Part shown: positions 51,463-60,349 of the stretch, one piece after another
Numbering within the stretch: the stretch's first letter is position 1
How the letters are laid out: each line of letters opens with the position of its first letter
Source of the DNA: UBA5793 sp040255465
GTDB lineage: Bacteria; Planctomycetota; Phycisphaerae; Phycisphaerales; UBA5793
DNA: 64,000 nt
Assembly: GCA_040255465.1 (NCBI GenBank)
Contig: JBDZVA010000002.1
Span: 620,001-684,000, forward strand
Reading direction: 5' to 3'
Translations under genes and position numbers: made by a program
The notes under the pieces: model-generated
The model's database searches: none
The model's input: the letters and a program-made list of their open reading frames with translations, nothing else
What the model was told of the DNA's origin: nothing

Positions 51463-52176
51463 TCAGGCGAACGCGCCGCCCTGTCGCAGTTGATTGATGC
51501 GCACCTGCATGGAGGCGCCCGGGCAGAGCGTGGCGGCCAGTTCGCGGTGCGTCTGAACGCGGGAAGTCGGAATCCGGTAGGCGCCCTGAACGCGGCAGAC
51601 GAAGTCGCGCATCGCGGTGATCTGCGCTGACGAGGGCGACTGGAGTTCAAAGTTGCCCAGGCAGACGATTCCGATGTTGCCGGGATTCTGGTCCTTGACG
51701 TGCGCGCCCTGGAACTGCAACAGGCGACCTTCCCAGACCCGACCGGCCGGATCGATGACGAAGTGGTATCCGACGTCCCCCCAGCCCTTGGCCTGGTGGG
51801 CGCGGCGAATGGTGTCGATGCGAGCTGCTGCGTCGCCCTGGCTGGTCGAAGTGAACGGCGTCATGCCGTCGTGATGCAGGGTAATGCGGTACACCCCGGT
51901 GAGGGGATCCATGCGCGAGGGAATCGGCGCACCCGTCGCCCAGGTGCTGCGCGGGATTGCTCCGCCGAATGTCTGGCTGGGACGAGGCGTTGTCGCCGCG
52001 GACGTGGATGGCTCGTAGATCGCATAGTCGGGTTGAGGCGGCTGGCCGGCGCCCGGCGAACGGCTGGAGGACCATGGCACATCGGGAAGACGGGTTCGGC
52101 TACCCGTGGTTGCACACCCGGCAAGGAACCCAAGTCCCGCCAGGAGGAACGTCCGACGTGTGGTCTCTGGTTTCAC
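51463..52176 (-). CDS. N-acetylmuramoyl-L-alanine amidase (Amidase_2) lipoprotein with Tat-type signal
   Basis: A 237-residue predicted lipoprotein that would cleave the amide bond between MurNAc and L-alanine in peptidoglycan, or recognise such fragments. The signal TTRRTFLLAGLGFLAGC carries a twin-arginine and a lipobox (Cys21). The zinc site is His101, His210 and Cys218 (TLHHDGMTPF, THRELAATLCPG) and Tyr137 is the assisting residue (GYHFVID). The Amidase_2/PGRP fold is complete. It is the last gene of a five-gene minus-strand run with an ECF sigma factor. Confidence 0.88.
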   Translation of the reverse strand: MKPETTRRTFLLAGLGFLAGCATTGSRTRLPDVPWSSSRSPGAGQPPQPDYAIYEPSTSAATTPRPSQTFGGAIPRSTWATGAPIPSRMDPLTGVYRITLHHDGMTPFTSTSQGDAAARIDTIRRAHQAKGWGDVGYHFVIDPAGRVWEGRLLQFQGAHVKDQNPGNIGIVCLGNFELQSPSSAQITAMRDFVCRVQGAYRIPTSRVQTHRELAATLCPGASMQVRINQLRQGGAFA

Positions 52177-52324
52177 GATGCATTACCTATCGGCATGGCC
52201 ATTGCAATTCATTCAGCCGATTTGCGTGAATCCACGCGTCCGGTTGTACGGAAGACGGCGTCGCGTTTTCTAGGACCATGAGTTCGCGCGATGCGAACCT
52301 GCAAACTGTATTGAGTCGCTCACT

Positions 52325-52591
52325 TCACGACAACTGCGTGGCGTACTTCTCGACCTGGACGACCTGATCCGTGGGCACCATGGTGATCACATCCCACGGA
52401 CAGACCTGCGCGCAGAGCGTGCAGCCGATGCACCGAGGGAGATCGATGTGGCAGGCCTGCATCACGGACTGGAACTGTGGGCCGGGCAGGGTGTCGATGC
52501 AGTCCACCGGGCAGACGGAGACGCACGCCTCGCAGCCAGTGCAAAGGTCTTCATCGAGAATCGCTAGAGTCTTGGGGAGTTTCTTCGCCAT
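52325..52591 (-). CDS. 2[4Fe-4S] ferredoxin
   Basis: An 88-residue bacterial-type ferredoxin with two cluster motifs: CTGCEACVSVCP (Cys17, 20, 23, 27) and CIGCTLCAQVCP (Cys54, 57, 60, 64). Two further Cys (31, 47) are not part of the classic motifs. The ATG at 52591 was used. Such ferredoxins of the RnfB/NapF style pass electrons to redox enzymes or to thiol systems. It sits between the amidase and the TPR lipoprotein on the same strand, an odd context for which no partner oxidoreductase is visible. Confidence 0.9.
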   Translation of the reverse strand: MAKKLPKTLAILDEDLCTGCEACVSVCPVDCIDTLPGPQFQSVMQACHIDLPRCIGCTLCAQVCPWDVITMVPTDQVVQVEKYATQLS

Positions 52592-52669
52592 TGCCCACAA
52601 ATATAGGAGCGAAATTCGTTGCTCGCCGCAGGCGCAGCCGCGAACTGTTCAGTGAGCCGACCAACCGGC

Positions 52670-53221
52670 CTACGAACTGGACTGGGGGGTGCGACCGCGA
52701 AGTTCGCGAAGGCGACGCGATGCCCGATCGGCAAAGGCGGATCGCGGGTACTGGATGGTGATGCGGCGGAAGGCTGCCATCGCGGCATTCCGCTCGCCCA
52801 GCTGGTCGTAGGCGTGGCCGGTCCAGAAGAGGACCGCTGGGGCATGTTCACTTCGCATCCAGCCTTCGATGCTTTGCGCCTGGGTGAGCAGATCGAGTGC
52901 TTCCTGAATCTGACCCGAACGGAGATCGTCCAAGGCTGACTTGACCAGCGCATCCACCTGCGCATCGCGCTCGGACTCTGGCTCGATGCGAATGACGCGC
53001 GAAGCGGCTCCGGCTGGAGTGAGATTGGACTGTGCGTTTGGCGAGGTGTCGCCGGCAAAGCCCGCGACGGGCGCCGGGCGGTACTTGTCCATGGCGGGCG
53101 CATTGCATCCCGCGGAGAGCAGCAGCCAGGAGCACATACAACAGAGCGCGGCACAGCGGATTGCTGGAACCGCGCTCCGCCGTTTCGTTGTGTTCAGAGG
53201 TCTAATTCCAGTACTGGTCAC
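52670..53221 (-). CDS. TPR-containing lipoprotein
   Basis: A 183-residue protein with a basic N-terminus, a hydrophobic stretch and a lipobox (L-S-A-G-C, Cys39). The rest is helical with a TPR-like pair (ALDDLRSGQIQEALDLLTQA, FWTGHAYDQLGERNAAMAAF) ending FRRITIQYPRSAFADRA, as in YbgF/BamD-like proteins. It overlaps the end of the anti-sigma gene by 20 bases, starting at GTG 53221. Function unknown; possibly an outer-membrane assembly or stress-operon accessory. Confidence 0.75.
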   Translation of the reverse strand: MTSTGIRPLNTTKRRSAVPAIRCAALCCMCSWLLLSAGCNAPAMDKYRPAPVAGFAGDTSPNAQSNLTPAGAASRVIRIEPESERDAQVDALVKSALDDLRSGQIQEALDLLTQAQSIEGWMRSEHAPAVLFWTGHAYDQLGERNAAMAAFRRITIQYPRSAFADRASRRLRELRGRTPQSSS

Positions 53222-54341
53222 TCAGCCGCTCCAGACGCCTCGGAAGATCCTGCAGGGCAATGGACCGCTTGACGCGCTCCAGTTCTTCCTGATCGACACT
53301 CCCGTTGGTCCACTCCAACATCGACCACGCCCGGTTGACGAGGTCAATGGAATCGGGGGACTGCAGGTCTTCGCGCGCCACCGCCAGCCGCTCGAGCACA
53401 TCATCGCTGGAGAGAGCCTGCTGGACCATGCGGACATCGCTGAACGACCCCTCGCCCGCCTGCTCGAGAACGGTCAGCAGGATCGACGCCTGGTGGAGCA
53501 CCTCGCCGGTGCTGAAGTCGGCGGGTTGGGTATTCATCGCGACCGCCACGGTCGGCGTCGGCTCCGGTTCGTTTGGCAGGGCTTTTGGAGTCACGTCAAG
53601 CGTCTCGGGCGATCTGGCGGGCAGGTTGGCGGCGATGAACTGCAACCACCTGGCCGCCTGGATCTCCGATTCCACGCCCGCGATGGCTCTGTCGGTGAAT
53701 GAGGAGCGACGCGGCTGCGCGGCTTCGATGGGTTGAGGAGTCGATTCGAGTATGGGCTCGGAAGCCATCGCCAGCGATTCGGACGGCAGTTCAGGATTCA
53801 CCTGCTCGTTGACCGCCAGCTCCGGCGGCTGCGGTTGCGTCTGACCAAGGCCGAGATCTTCGTCAAAGATCGATCGGCTGACGAGTTCGCTGCCCACTGG
53901 AGGAATCCACGTCTTCCGGACGGGCGTCAATGCAGGCGAGACTTCGTCGCTGTGCGCGACTGCATCACCGGCGCCGGTCGAAGAATGGCGCCAACCCTGC
54001 GAGAATGACAGGCCGAAACCGAGCATTACGATTGCGGCAATCGACCACCCACTCCACGCGGCGAAGAGCAGCCGTCGGCGACGTTGCGTTGATTGTTCGG
54101 TTTCAGGTTCGCCGAAGACTTCCGCGCGAATTCGTTTCTCGAGATCAGCGGGCCAGACTTCGTAGGTTCCGATGGTGGCGCGAAGCAGATCGTCGGTTTC
54201 CTCAGCCTGCTGCAACACCGCGCGGCACGGGGCGCACTGCGACAGGTGCGCCTCGGCGAGATGCGACGTCTCTGCGTCGAGTTCGCCATCGAGGATCCCT
54301 GAGAGCACGGCCTGCACATCCTGACATTCGTAGCGTTGCAT
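53202..54341 (-). CDS. Anti-sigma factor with an N-terminal zinc finger (zf-HC2) and a long periplasmic tail
   Basis: A 379-residue single-pass membrane protein. The N-terminus has the zf-HC2 type zinc-binding anti-sigma domain (ECQDVQAVLSGILDGELD, then HLAEAHLSQCAPCRAVL, with the H-x3-C-x2-C pattern). One helix (about 96-117) follows, then a long low-complexity linker and a helical C-terminal domain (about 245-379). The start ATG 54341 has GAGGTGA close upstream; a longer form from 54359 overlaps the sigma stop. It directly follows the ECF sigma gene, which marks it as the cognate regulator. Confidence 0.88.
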   Translation of the reverse strand: MQRYECQDVQAVLSGILDGELDAETSHLAEAHLSQCAPCRAVLQQAEETDDLLRATIGTYEVWPADLEKRIRAEVFGEPETEQSTQRRRRLLFAAWSGWSIAAIVMLGFGLSFSQGWRHSSTGAGDAVAHSDEVSPALTPVRKTWIPPVGSELVSRSIFDEDLGLGQTQPQPPELAVNEQVNPELPSESLAMASEPILESTPQPIEAAQPRRSSFTDRAIAGVESEIQAARWLQFIAANLPARSPETLDVTPKALPNEPEPTPTVAVAMNTQPADFSTGEVLHQASILLTVLEQAGEGSFSDVRMVQQALSSDDVLERLAVAREDLQSPDSIDLVNRAWSMLEWTNGSVDQEELERVKRSIALQDLPRRLERLSDQYWN

Positions 54342-54358
54342 GGTTGTCACCTCAGTCA

Positions 54359-54919
54359 TCACCCCTGCTTGCGCCGAAGCGGGAAGATCAAGGGATCCGC
54401 CTCGGCGTGCTTCAAATCGGCCTCCATCTCATCGCGCAACGACGCCCGCGCGCGGTTCAGCCGGCTCATCACGGTGCCGATGGGCACTTCAAGAGCCGCT
54501 GCGATTTCGTCATAACTCATTTCGTCAAACACCTTCATCACCAGGATGGCCCGTTTGTCGTCCGGCAAGCGGCTCATGGCGCGCTCCAGGCGAGCCATGT
54601 TGTCTGACAGATCCACCGCATGCTCAGGCCGCTTGTCGTGCCGGAGGTTGCGATCATCGCTGAACTCGGGCAGCGCCTCGGTGTTCTTGCGGCGGCGCAG
54701 GTGGTTGATCGACAGGTTCACCACCACCCGCTTGAGCCAACTCGGAACGACCTGCTCGGGACCATCGGGCGGCTTGTTCCAGAGCTTGACAAACGCCTCC
54801 TGCACGACATCCTCGGCCACTGAAGTATCGCGGCAGATCCCCCGCGAGAGGGCCAGGAGCCGGGGCCCGAGGTCCTTCATCAGCCTTCCCAAGTCGTGTT
54901 CGGTCAGGGCTAGCGGCAT
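54359..54919 (-). CDS. ECF-type RNA polymerase sigma factor
   Basis: A 186-residue sigma factor. Region 2 is SVAEDVVQEAFVKLWNKP with the adjacent helices, and region 4 is LPDDKRAILVMKVFDEMSYDEIAAALEVPIGTVMSRLNRARASLRDE, a complete helix-turn-helix. It is not close in sequence to the ECF sigma factor at 47203. The stop overlaps the upstream edge of the anti-sigma gene, which is typical of co-translated sigma/anti-sigma pairs. It heads a five-gene run ending in a peptidoglycan amidase. Confidence 0.94.
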   Translation of the reverse strand: MPLALTEHDLGRLMKDLGPRLLALSRGICRDTSVAEDVVQEAFVKLWNKPPDGPEQVVPSWLKRVVVNLSINHLRRRKNTEALPEFSDDRNLRHDKRPEHAVDLSDNMARLERAMSRLPDDKRAILVMKVFDEMSYDEIAAALEVPIGTVMSRLNRARASLRDEMEADLKHAEADPLIFPLRRKQG

Positions 54920-54978
54920 GTCAATAGATCAGACGCCCCAGAGGCGGCTGTATTCCATTCATTTACGAAGGCGAGGGG

Positions 54979-55980
54979 CTACGCCAGAAGGATATCGGTC
55001 CCTACGCGTGGGAACTGGATATCCAACCAGACGGTGTTGGTGTGGATTTTGACCTTGGCGTCGTGCAGGCACGCGGGAAGCAGCAGAACGTCCCCACGCT
55101 TGAAAGCCACGTCCACACCCGCCGGACTGCCCGTGATGACTCCCGAGCCTTCCAGCACGATCCAGACCGCCGGACGGTCGTAGGGAATCTCCTGGCCGTA
55201 TTCCTCAACCATGCGGACCTTCTCGATGGTGAATGAGTCACAGCTGCAGATCTTGCTCATCGTGGTGAAGACCCCGGCGACGTGCGTGCGGCGTTCGGCG
55301 GCGGGGAATGAGCGAGCTTCGAAGTCGATGCAGGCGAGGGCGTCGTCGATGTGCAGGTTGCGGTTGGTGCGCCCCCAGTCATAGAGGCGATAGGTCGTGT
55401 CGCCGGGGGTCTGGATCTCGACGCCGAAGATCCCGGCCCCGTAGGCATGGCACGTTCCGCCGGGCAGGAACAGGCACTGGCCGGCTTTGGCGGGCACTTC
55501 GATCATGTCCTGCACCACCGCCCCGCTGTCGATGTCGCGGCGAAACTGTTGCGGGGAAACGCCCGGCCTGATGCCTCGATAGACCACGGCGTTCGGCTCC
55601 ACCTCCAGCACGTACAGGGCTTCGGTCTTACTGCGAACACCCGGGTTTGCGGCTGCGTGGGCCACGTCCGGATGAACCTGAATAGAGAGGTTCTCGCGCG
55701 CATCCAGATACTTGACGAGCAGCGGAAAGCCGCCCTCGGCTGTCAGTCGCACATCACCCATGACGGCGGCGGGATCGGAGGTGAGTATTTGGCGCAGCGT
55801 TTGCCCGGCCAAAGGGCCGCTGGCCACGACGCTGGACTTGCCGGGAAGATCCACGAGTTCCCAGGACTCGCCGATGGGGGCATCAGCGCTGGACAGGTCG
55901 CGGCCAAGACTCGCTATCTTGCGGCCTCCCCACGGCTTGGGAACGAGGATGGGGCGAAAGGAAAGTGGATAAAGTTGCAT
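54979..55980 (-). CDS. manA: Mannose-6-phosphate isomerase, type I
   Basis: A 333-residue zinc enzyme that interconverts mannose 6-phosphate and fructose 6-phosphate, feeding GDP-mannose and glycan synthesis. The zinc ligands are Gln101 and His103 (LSIQVHPD), Glu120 (KTEALY) and His178 (GTCHAYG). It has the short form (about 330 residues) common in bacteria. I used the ATG at 55980; the frame extends further upstream without family similarity. It is divergent from the tyrosine-rich secreted protein gene. Confidence 0.93.
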   Translation of the reverse strand: MQLYPLSFRPILVPKPWGGRKIASLGRDLSSADAPIGESWELVDLPGKSSVVASGPLAGQTLRQILTSDPAAVMGDVRLTAEGGFPLLVKYLDARENLSIQVHPDVAHAAANPGVRSKTEALYVLEVEPNAVVYRGIRPGVSPQQFRRDIDSGAVVQDMIEVPAKAGQCLFLPGGTCHAYGAGIFGVEIQTPGDTTYRLYDWGRTNRNLHIDDALACIDFEARSFPAAERRTHVAGVFTTMSKICSCDSFTIEKVRMVEEYGQEIPYDRPAVWIVLEGSGVITGSPAGVDVAFKRGDVLLLPACLHDAKVKIHTNTVWLDIQFPRVGTDILLA

Positions 55981-56118
55981 TGAAACCCGGGTTGTAGGAA
56001 AAAACCAGTGAAAGTGCCGTGCAAACTGTGCAAAAATCGGGTATGCTATGGAGGTGTGCGGCACATGCACCGACCGGCCCGCGAAGCCGCGCCGGTCCAC
56101 GATCGATGGAGCAAGGCT

Positions 56119-56763
56119 ATGTCAACGATCAACAACATGTGTCATCTTTTTCTGAATCGTACCGGTCGGTCCCTCGCTGTCGCCTGTGTGCTGACCGCCG
56201 TTGGCGCTTCGGTTGCCAGCGGCCAGGTTGTCGTGGACGGCCGCGAGCACGGCGTCACGATCCAGGCCCGCCCCGTGCAGCGGACCTACGCGCAAGCGTA
56301 TTCGGCCCCCAACCGGGCGCGGCTCATCACCAAGGCGAGTGTCATGGACAACGGCGGGACGATTCCGCCGGTGCAGAATAGCGCGTACGTACAGCCCAAC
56401 TATGGCCAGGTGGAGGTGGTTGCCGGCCGCGCGATGGGCGGCTCGGACGAGTTCCGTCTCGACCCCTACGCCAACCGGCGCTACCTCAACTACTCGTACT
56501 ACGACAATGTCTACTACGGCAACTGGTACGGCGGCCGATACGGGTACTACTCGAACTGGTACTCGTACCAGTACTATCCCGGGTTCTACTACTACTGGCG
56601 GCCATCGTTCTCGAACTACTCGTTCAACTATCGGCGCGGCGGGTATTCATGCGGCCCGCGCTACTACGGCGGCTCGCACTACTCCCGCTGCTCTCGCTAC
56701 TCGGGTGGGTCGAGCATTCGGTTCAATTCATCGTGTGGCTTGTCCGTTCACCTTCGGTTCTGA
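56119..56763 (+). CDS. Tyrosine-rich secreted protein
   Basis: A 214-residue exported protein with a signal peptide (about 1-36). The middle is a low-complexity region (about 115-185) packed with Tyr, Ser, Asn, Gly and Trp, such as YYDNVYYGNWYGGRYGYYSN. Cysteines appear near the end. The composition suggests an adhesive or structural surface protein, or a substrate for tyrosine cross-linking, but no family is recognised. The ATG at 56119 follows AAGG. It lies 18 bases before the pseudopilin gene. Confidence 0.7.
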   Translation: MSTINNMCHLFLNRTGRSLAVACVLTAVGASVASGQVVVDGREHGVTIQARPVQRTYAQAYSAPNRARLITKASVMDNGGTIPPVQNSAYVQPNYGQVEVVAGRAMGGSDEFRLDPYANRRYLNYSYYDNVYYGNWYGGRYGYYSNWYSYQYYPGFYYYWRPSFSNYSFNYRRGGYSCGPRYYGGSHYSRCSRYSGGSSIRFNSSCGLSVHLRF

Positions 56764-56781
56764 TTCGACGAGGATAACTCC

Positions 56782-57603
56782 ATGGAGCATGACTCTCCGG
56801 CACGAGATGCGTTGCGACTTCCCTCGCGCGCTTCTCAGGGACGTGGCTTTACTCTGATTGAACTGCTGGTGGTCATCTCGATCATCGCGCTACTCATTTC
56901 GCTCCTGCTCCCGGCGCTGTCGGCCGGTCGTGAGGCGGCGCGAAACGCCAAGTGCAAGAGCAACATGCGCCAGATTATTCTGGCACAGCACTTTTATGCC
57001 GAAGACTTCAAGGGCGCCATCCCCGGAACAGCCACGCATCGGCCGGGTCTCGACTGGTGTGGCTACAGCAACGATCCGCTGCCCGAAGTCGATCCTCCAT
57101 TCAATGTCTACCCGTACAACGGATTGCTGTGGCCCTACGTCCAGAAGGTCGAACTGATCTTCGAGTGCCCGACCGAGAAACGCCAGGCCAATCAGAAATT
57201 CAGCTACACCCAGCCTCACTGCATGGGTGGAGCCAAACTCGAGATCCAGTGGCCGTTTTTCTATCGCAAAACGCCCGAGTTGAATGCCGGCTCAGAACTC
57301 ACACAAATCCGCGCGTTCAGCCTCGTCGAGGAAGACGAAGTCTGGTGGAACCAGCGCGTCGATGATGGCGCCTGGGCGAATCAGGATCAGGTCACAACCC
57401 GTCACACCGGCGTAGGAAACCTCGGGTTTCTCGATGCCTCCGTTGGCGGAATTCGCTCACCAAAGGGTCCGGCCCCCGATCGCATCGAGCCGACCGACCT
57501 CGAAGCCTGGGACTTCGTCTTCAAGGCCCGGCAGCGCACATTCCAGATGGGCTACCACGACTGGCAGAACCATCCCTACGGCTGGATCAACAGCCCGCGT
57601 TGA
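56782..57603 (+). CDS. Pseudopilin-like protein with type IV prepilin leader
   Basis: A 273-residue protein with a long basic N-terminus followed by the prepilin peptidase site and hydrophobic helix GFTLIELLVVISIIALLISL, then a secreted domain. The C-terminal segment TRHTGVGNLGFLDASVGGI resembles the H-x-DG-type motif of the large planctomycete DUF1559 family, although the final DG is DA. GAGGAT lies 7 bases before the ATG. Members are abundant surface or secretion-system-associated proteins; the exact role is unknown. It converges with sucC. Confidence 0.85.
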   Translation: MEHDSPARDALRLPSRASQGRGFTLIELLVVISIIALLISLLLPALSAGREAARNAKCKSNMRQIILAQHFYAEDFKGAIPGTATHRPGLDWCGYSNDPLPEVDPPFNVYPYNGLLWPYVQKVELIFECPTEKRQANQKFSYTQPHCMGGAKLEIQWPFFYRKTPELNAGSELTQIRAFSLVEEDEVWWNQRVDDGAWANQDQVTTRHTGVGNLGFLDASVGGIRSPKGPAPDRIEPTDLEAWDFVFKARQRTFQMGYHDWQNHPYGWINSPR

Positions 57604-57613
57604 TCGGCGCTGA

Positions 57614-58813
57614 TCACGCGACGGCCGCACACACCTGCTTGGCTGCATCGGTGAGATCCGATGCTGTGCTCATCGTCGCAATCTCGCCGCGCGCTGCGTC
57701 GAGAATCTGACGCGCTTCGATGACGTTGCTGCCCTCGAGCCGAACGACCAGCGGCACGGTGAAACCGACTTCCTTGGCGGCGCTGACGATGGCGCGGGCG
57801 ATGCGGTCGCACTGCATGATCCCGCCGAAGATGTTGACGAGGACGCCCTTCACCTTGTTGTCAGCCAGGATGATGCGAAAAGCCTCGGTGACGGCTTCTT
57901 CGGTGGCGCTGCCGCCGACGTCGAGGAAGTTGGCCGGTTCGCCGCCGTGCAGTTTGATGATGTCCATCGTGGACATGGCCAGACCGGCGCCGTTGACGAG
58001 ACAGCCGATGTTGCCGTCGAGGCTGATAAACGACAGGCCGAACTTGGCCGCCTTCAACTCGGCAGGGTCTTCTTCCGTCGGGTCGAAGAGTTCGTTGATG
58101 TCGGGATGACGGAAGAGGGCGTTGTCGTCGAAGTTGAACTTGGCGTCGATGGCCATGACCACGCCATCGGGCTGAGACTCGGTGGGCGGCGTGACGATCA
58201 GTGGGTTGATCTCCGCGAGAGAGCAGTCCTTACTGAGGAAGAGTTTGGCGAGGTTGAGCATGATCTTGGCGGCCTGGCCGACCTGACTGCCGGTGAAGCC
58301 GAGGCGGAACGCGACCTCGCGAGCCTGGTGCGGCTGAAGGCCGACGAGCGGGTGCATCGGCATCTTGATGATCGCCTGCGGGCGCTCGGCGGCGATCTTC
58401 TCGATCTCGACGCCACCCTCGGCTGAGGCGATCAGCGTGTTCGTGTTGCGCGACCGGTCGGTGGTGATGGCGAGGTAGAACTCGCGGGCGATATCGACGC
58501 CGGCGGCGATGAGGAGTTTCTTGACTTCGAGGCCGTCGGCACCGGTCTGCGGGCTCACCATGCGGTGGCTGAGCATGTACTTGGCAGCGTCCTCGGCTTC
58601 CTGGGGCGAGCGGACCAGTTTGACGAACCCCGCCTTGCCGCGGCCGCCTGCGTGCACCTGGGCTTTGACGACGGCGAGCTGGGTGCCGGCGTCGCGACAA
58701 ACCTGCTTGTAGATCTCGGCAGCGCGCGTCGAGTCGGTGCAGACGACGCCTGCCGGAACGGGGATGCCGGCGTCGGCGAGGAGCTGGCGAGCCTGATACT
58801 CATGAACTTTCAT
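57614..58813 (-). CDS. sucC: Succinyl-CoA ligase [ADP-forming] subunit beta
   Basis: A 399-residue ATP-grasp subunit that with SucD makes succinate, CoA and ATP from succinyl-CoA in the TCA cycle. The N-terminus MKVHEYQARQLLADAGIPVP, the VHAGGRGKAGFVKLV loop, the ATP-grasp centre and the C-terminal GILVNIFGGIMQCDRIARAI-like stretch are all diagnostic, and the length is normal. The usual partner sucD is not adjacent: downstream is the pseudopilin gene, convergent, 10 bases away. Start ATG 58813 has a weak ribosome binding site. Confidence 0.96.
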   Translation of the reverse strand: MKVHEYQARQLLADAGIPVPAGVVCTDSTRAAEIYKQVCRDAGTQLAVVKAQVHAGGRGKAGFVKLVRSPQEAEDAAKYMLSHRMVSPQTGADGLEVKKLLIAAGVDIAREFYLAITTDRSRNTNTLIASAEGGVEIEKIAAERPQAIIKMPMHPLVGLQPHQAREVAFRLGFTGSQVGQAAKIMLNLAKLFLSKDCSLAEINPLIVTPPTESQPDGVVMAIDAKFNFDDNALFRHPDINELFDPTEEDPAELKAAKFGLSFISLDGNIGCLVNGAGLAMSTMDIIKLHGGEPANFLDVGGSATEEAVTEAFRIILADNKVKGVLVNIFGGIMQCDRIARAIVSAAKEVGFTVPLVVRLEGSNVIEARQILDAARGEIATMSTASDLTDAAKQVCAAVA

Positions 58814-58901
58814 ACTGGCAGCGGCCTTTCACCCTTGGACAGCGTGGCGCGCGACGGTCGTCGCGGAAGCGGAAAGTGTAGCCGCGTAGGCGGGATCGTC
58901 A

Positions 58902-60236
58902 TCAATCGGCGTCGACATCGGGAGAATCACCTGTCTCGGTCTGCTCGGCTTCAAGCGGTTCGTCCGTGAGGCGCATGGCGTGGAGGAGGCTGCGGATGCC
59001 GCCGGTCTCGGCGAGCCAGGCGAGGCGGAGTTGTTCCCCGCGAGAGCCGAGCCACGGCGCGCGGCCGGCGGCCCGATCAGTTCGGAGCAGGGCGGCCTCG
59101 ACGTCGGGCATGGTCAGGGAGGTTCGACCGTGCGCTCCGGCATGCAGGCGGGCCAGCCAGCCGGTGGCGGCGATCATCATCCAGAGTGCTTCCAGACCGG
59201 TGATGATGGGCAGGTCGTAGTAACCCGGGCCCCAGGCGCGGCCGGCGAGGATGCGTGACCTCAGGTAACGCAGCAACAGGGCATCGATGGCTCGAACATC
59301 GTCCTCTGCAGTCGCCGGGCCCGCCCGATCGGCCATGTCGAATCGCAGATCAGTCGGCCACGTCTGCGCGATTGGGGGAACGACTCCGCGACCGCGGCCA
59401 TACGCGTGATGCCGCCAGAACTGCCTGATGGCCAGTCCGCCAATGCCGCGTCCCCTTGCAGAGCCGATCTTCACATCTTCGACATGCGCGAAAGCGATCT
59501 GACGGAGCACCTTCATTCGACGGGGCGAGGGGTCTTGCGGTCCGGCCGCATCGATCTCCTCTTCAAACGTCTCTACGAGCAGATCGAGCAAGTCGCGCAG
59601 CCGGCTGTCGCGGACGTTGTCGAGCTTGGCCTGGCGCAGCATCGACGTGAGCCATGCCGCGCCGTCGAGGCGGTTGGCCATCGGCAGATCCACGCGGCCA
59701 AACAGTCGTTCAAAGGCGCGGGCCACGGCGTCCTCTTCTTCGCGAGACGCGGCCAGACGTGAGGTCAGCATTACCGGGCGCGTCTTGCCCTGGTGGAGTT
59801 CGGGCAACAGGCGGGCCATGCGGCGGACATCTTCGGTGTGCGAGGCGATGTCGGCGCCGCGGTTGTTGATCATCGAAGGACAGGCGTAACTCAGGCCGAC
59901 CTGGATCCCCTTCTCTCCTGGCACGAGCACAAACGGGAACATCTGGCAGGCGAGGGGCTTGGCTTCGAGGCCGAACTCGGCGTGGATGCGGCAGCGACCG
60001 TCGCTCTCGAGAAAGACACACGCGCCGTCGGCGCGCTGGCGCAGCCACTTGCGGCCGCGAAACTCGACGATCGGCGATTGCCCCAGGCGCTGCTCCCACT
60101 TCTGCTCGTTCAGTCTGGCGATGTCTTCAGTTCGCAACTGCACGGTAAAGTCGCGACAGCAGCCGGCGCAGCTGTGACACGAATAGCGCTGCTCGCTGGT
60201 GCGGGGCATGAGGATGGGAAGGGAACGCGGCGTCAT
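58902..60236 (-). CDS. YkgJ-family cysteine cluster protein
   Basis: A 444-residue protein with an N-terminal zinc- or iron-sulfur-type cysteine cluster: RYSCHSCAGCCRDF, then CRIHAEFGLEAKPLACQMFPF, which are the conserved segments of YkgJ/FliB-like proteins (a family that includes flagellin lysine methylase candidates). The rest (about 120-440) is alpha-helical with no obvious motif. No flagellar gene lies nearby, so a methylase role is not supported. The start is uncertain between 60236 (used) and 60209. The next gene on this strand is separated by a terminator. Confidence 0.85.
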   Translation of the reverse strand: MTPRSLPILMPRTSEQRYSCHSCAGCCRDFTVQLRTEDIARLNEQKWEQRLGQSPIVEFRGRKWLRQRADGACVFLESDGRCRIHAEFGLEAKPLACQMFPFVLVPGEKGIQVGLSYACPSMINNRGADIASHTEDVRRMARLLPELHQGKTRPVMLTSRLAASREEEDAVARAFERLFGRVDLPMANRLDGAAWLTSMLRQAKLDNVRDSRLRDLLDLLVETFEEEIDAAGPQDPSPRRMKVLRQIAFAHVEDVKIGSARGRGIGGLAIRQFWRHHAYGRGRGVVPPIAQTWPTDLRFDMADRAGPATAEDDVRAIDALLLRYLRSRILAGRAWGPGYYDLPIITGLEALWMMIAATGWLARLHAGAHGRTSLTMPDVEAALLRTDRAAGRAPWLGSRGEQLRLAWLAETGGIRSLLHAMRLTDEPLEAEQTETGDSPDVDAD

Positions 60237-60277
60237 GCGGTCAGCGGCGCCAGGCCGAGCGAAGCGATGGCCAAAGC

Positions 60278-60310
60278 AAACACCCCCGAGTATACGACCC
60301 GGGGGTGTTT
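60278..60310 (-). terminator. Intrinsic terminator
   Basis: An 11-bp stem (60278-60288 with 60300-60310) with an 11-base loop, with GTGTTT completing the 3' arm and GCTTT following on the minus strand, lies 40 bases past the stop of the 60350-61384 gene. Confidence 0.75.
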
Positions 60311-60349
60311 CGAAATGCTGGTGATGCGAGGCGAGGCTTGTTTCGGGAA

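Noticed and set aside
56014..56047. Sigma-70 promoter with TATGCT at 56042
   Set aside because: The -10 element is acceptable, but the -35 at the right spacing matches poorly (GTGCAA), so I do not list it as a feature.
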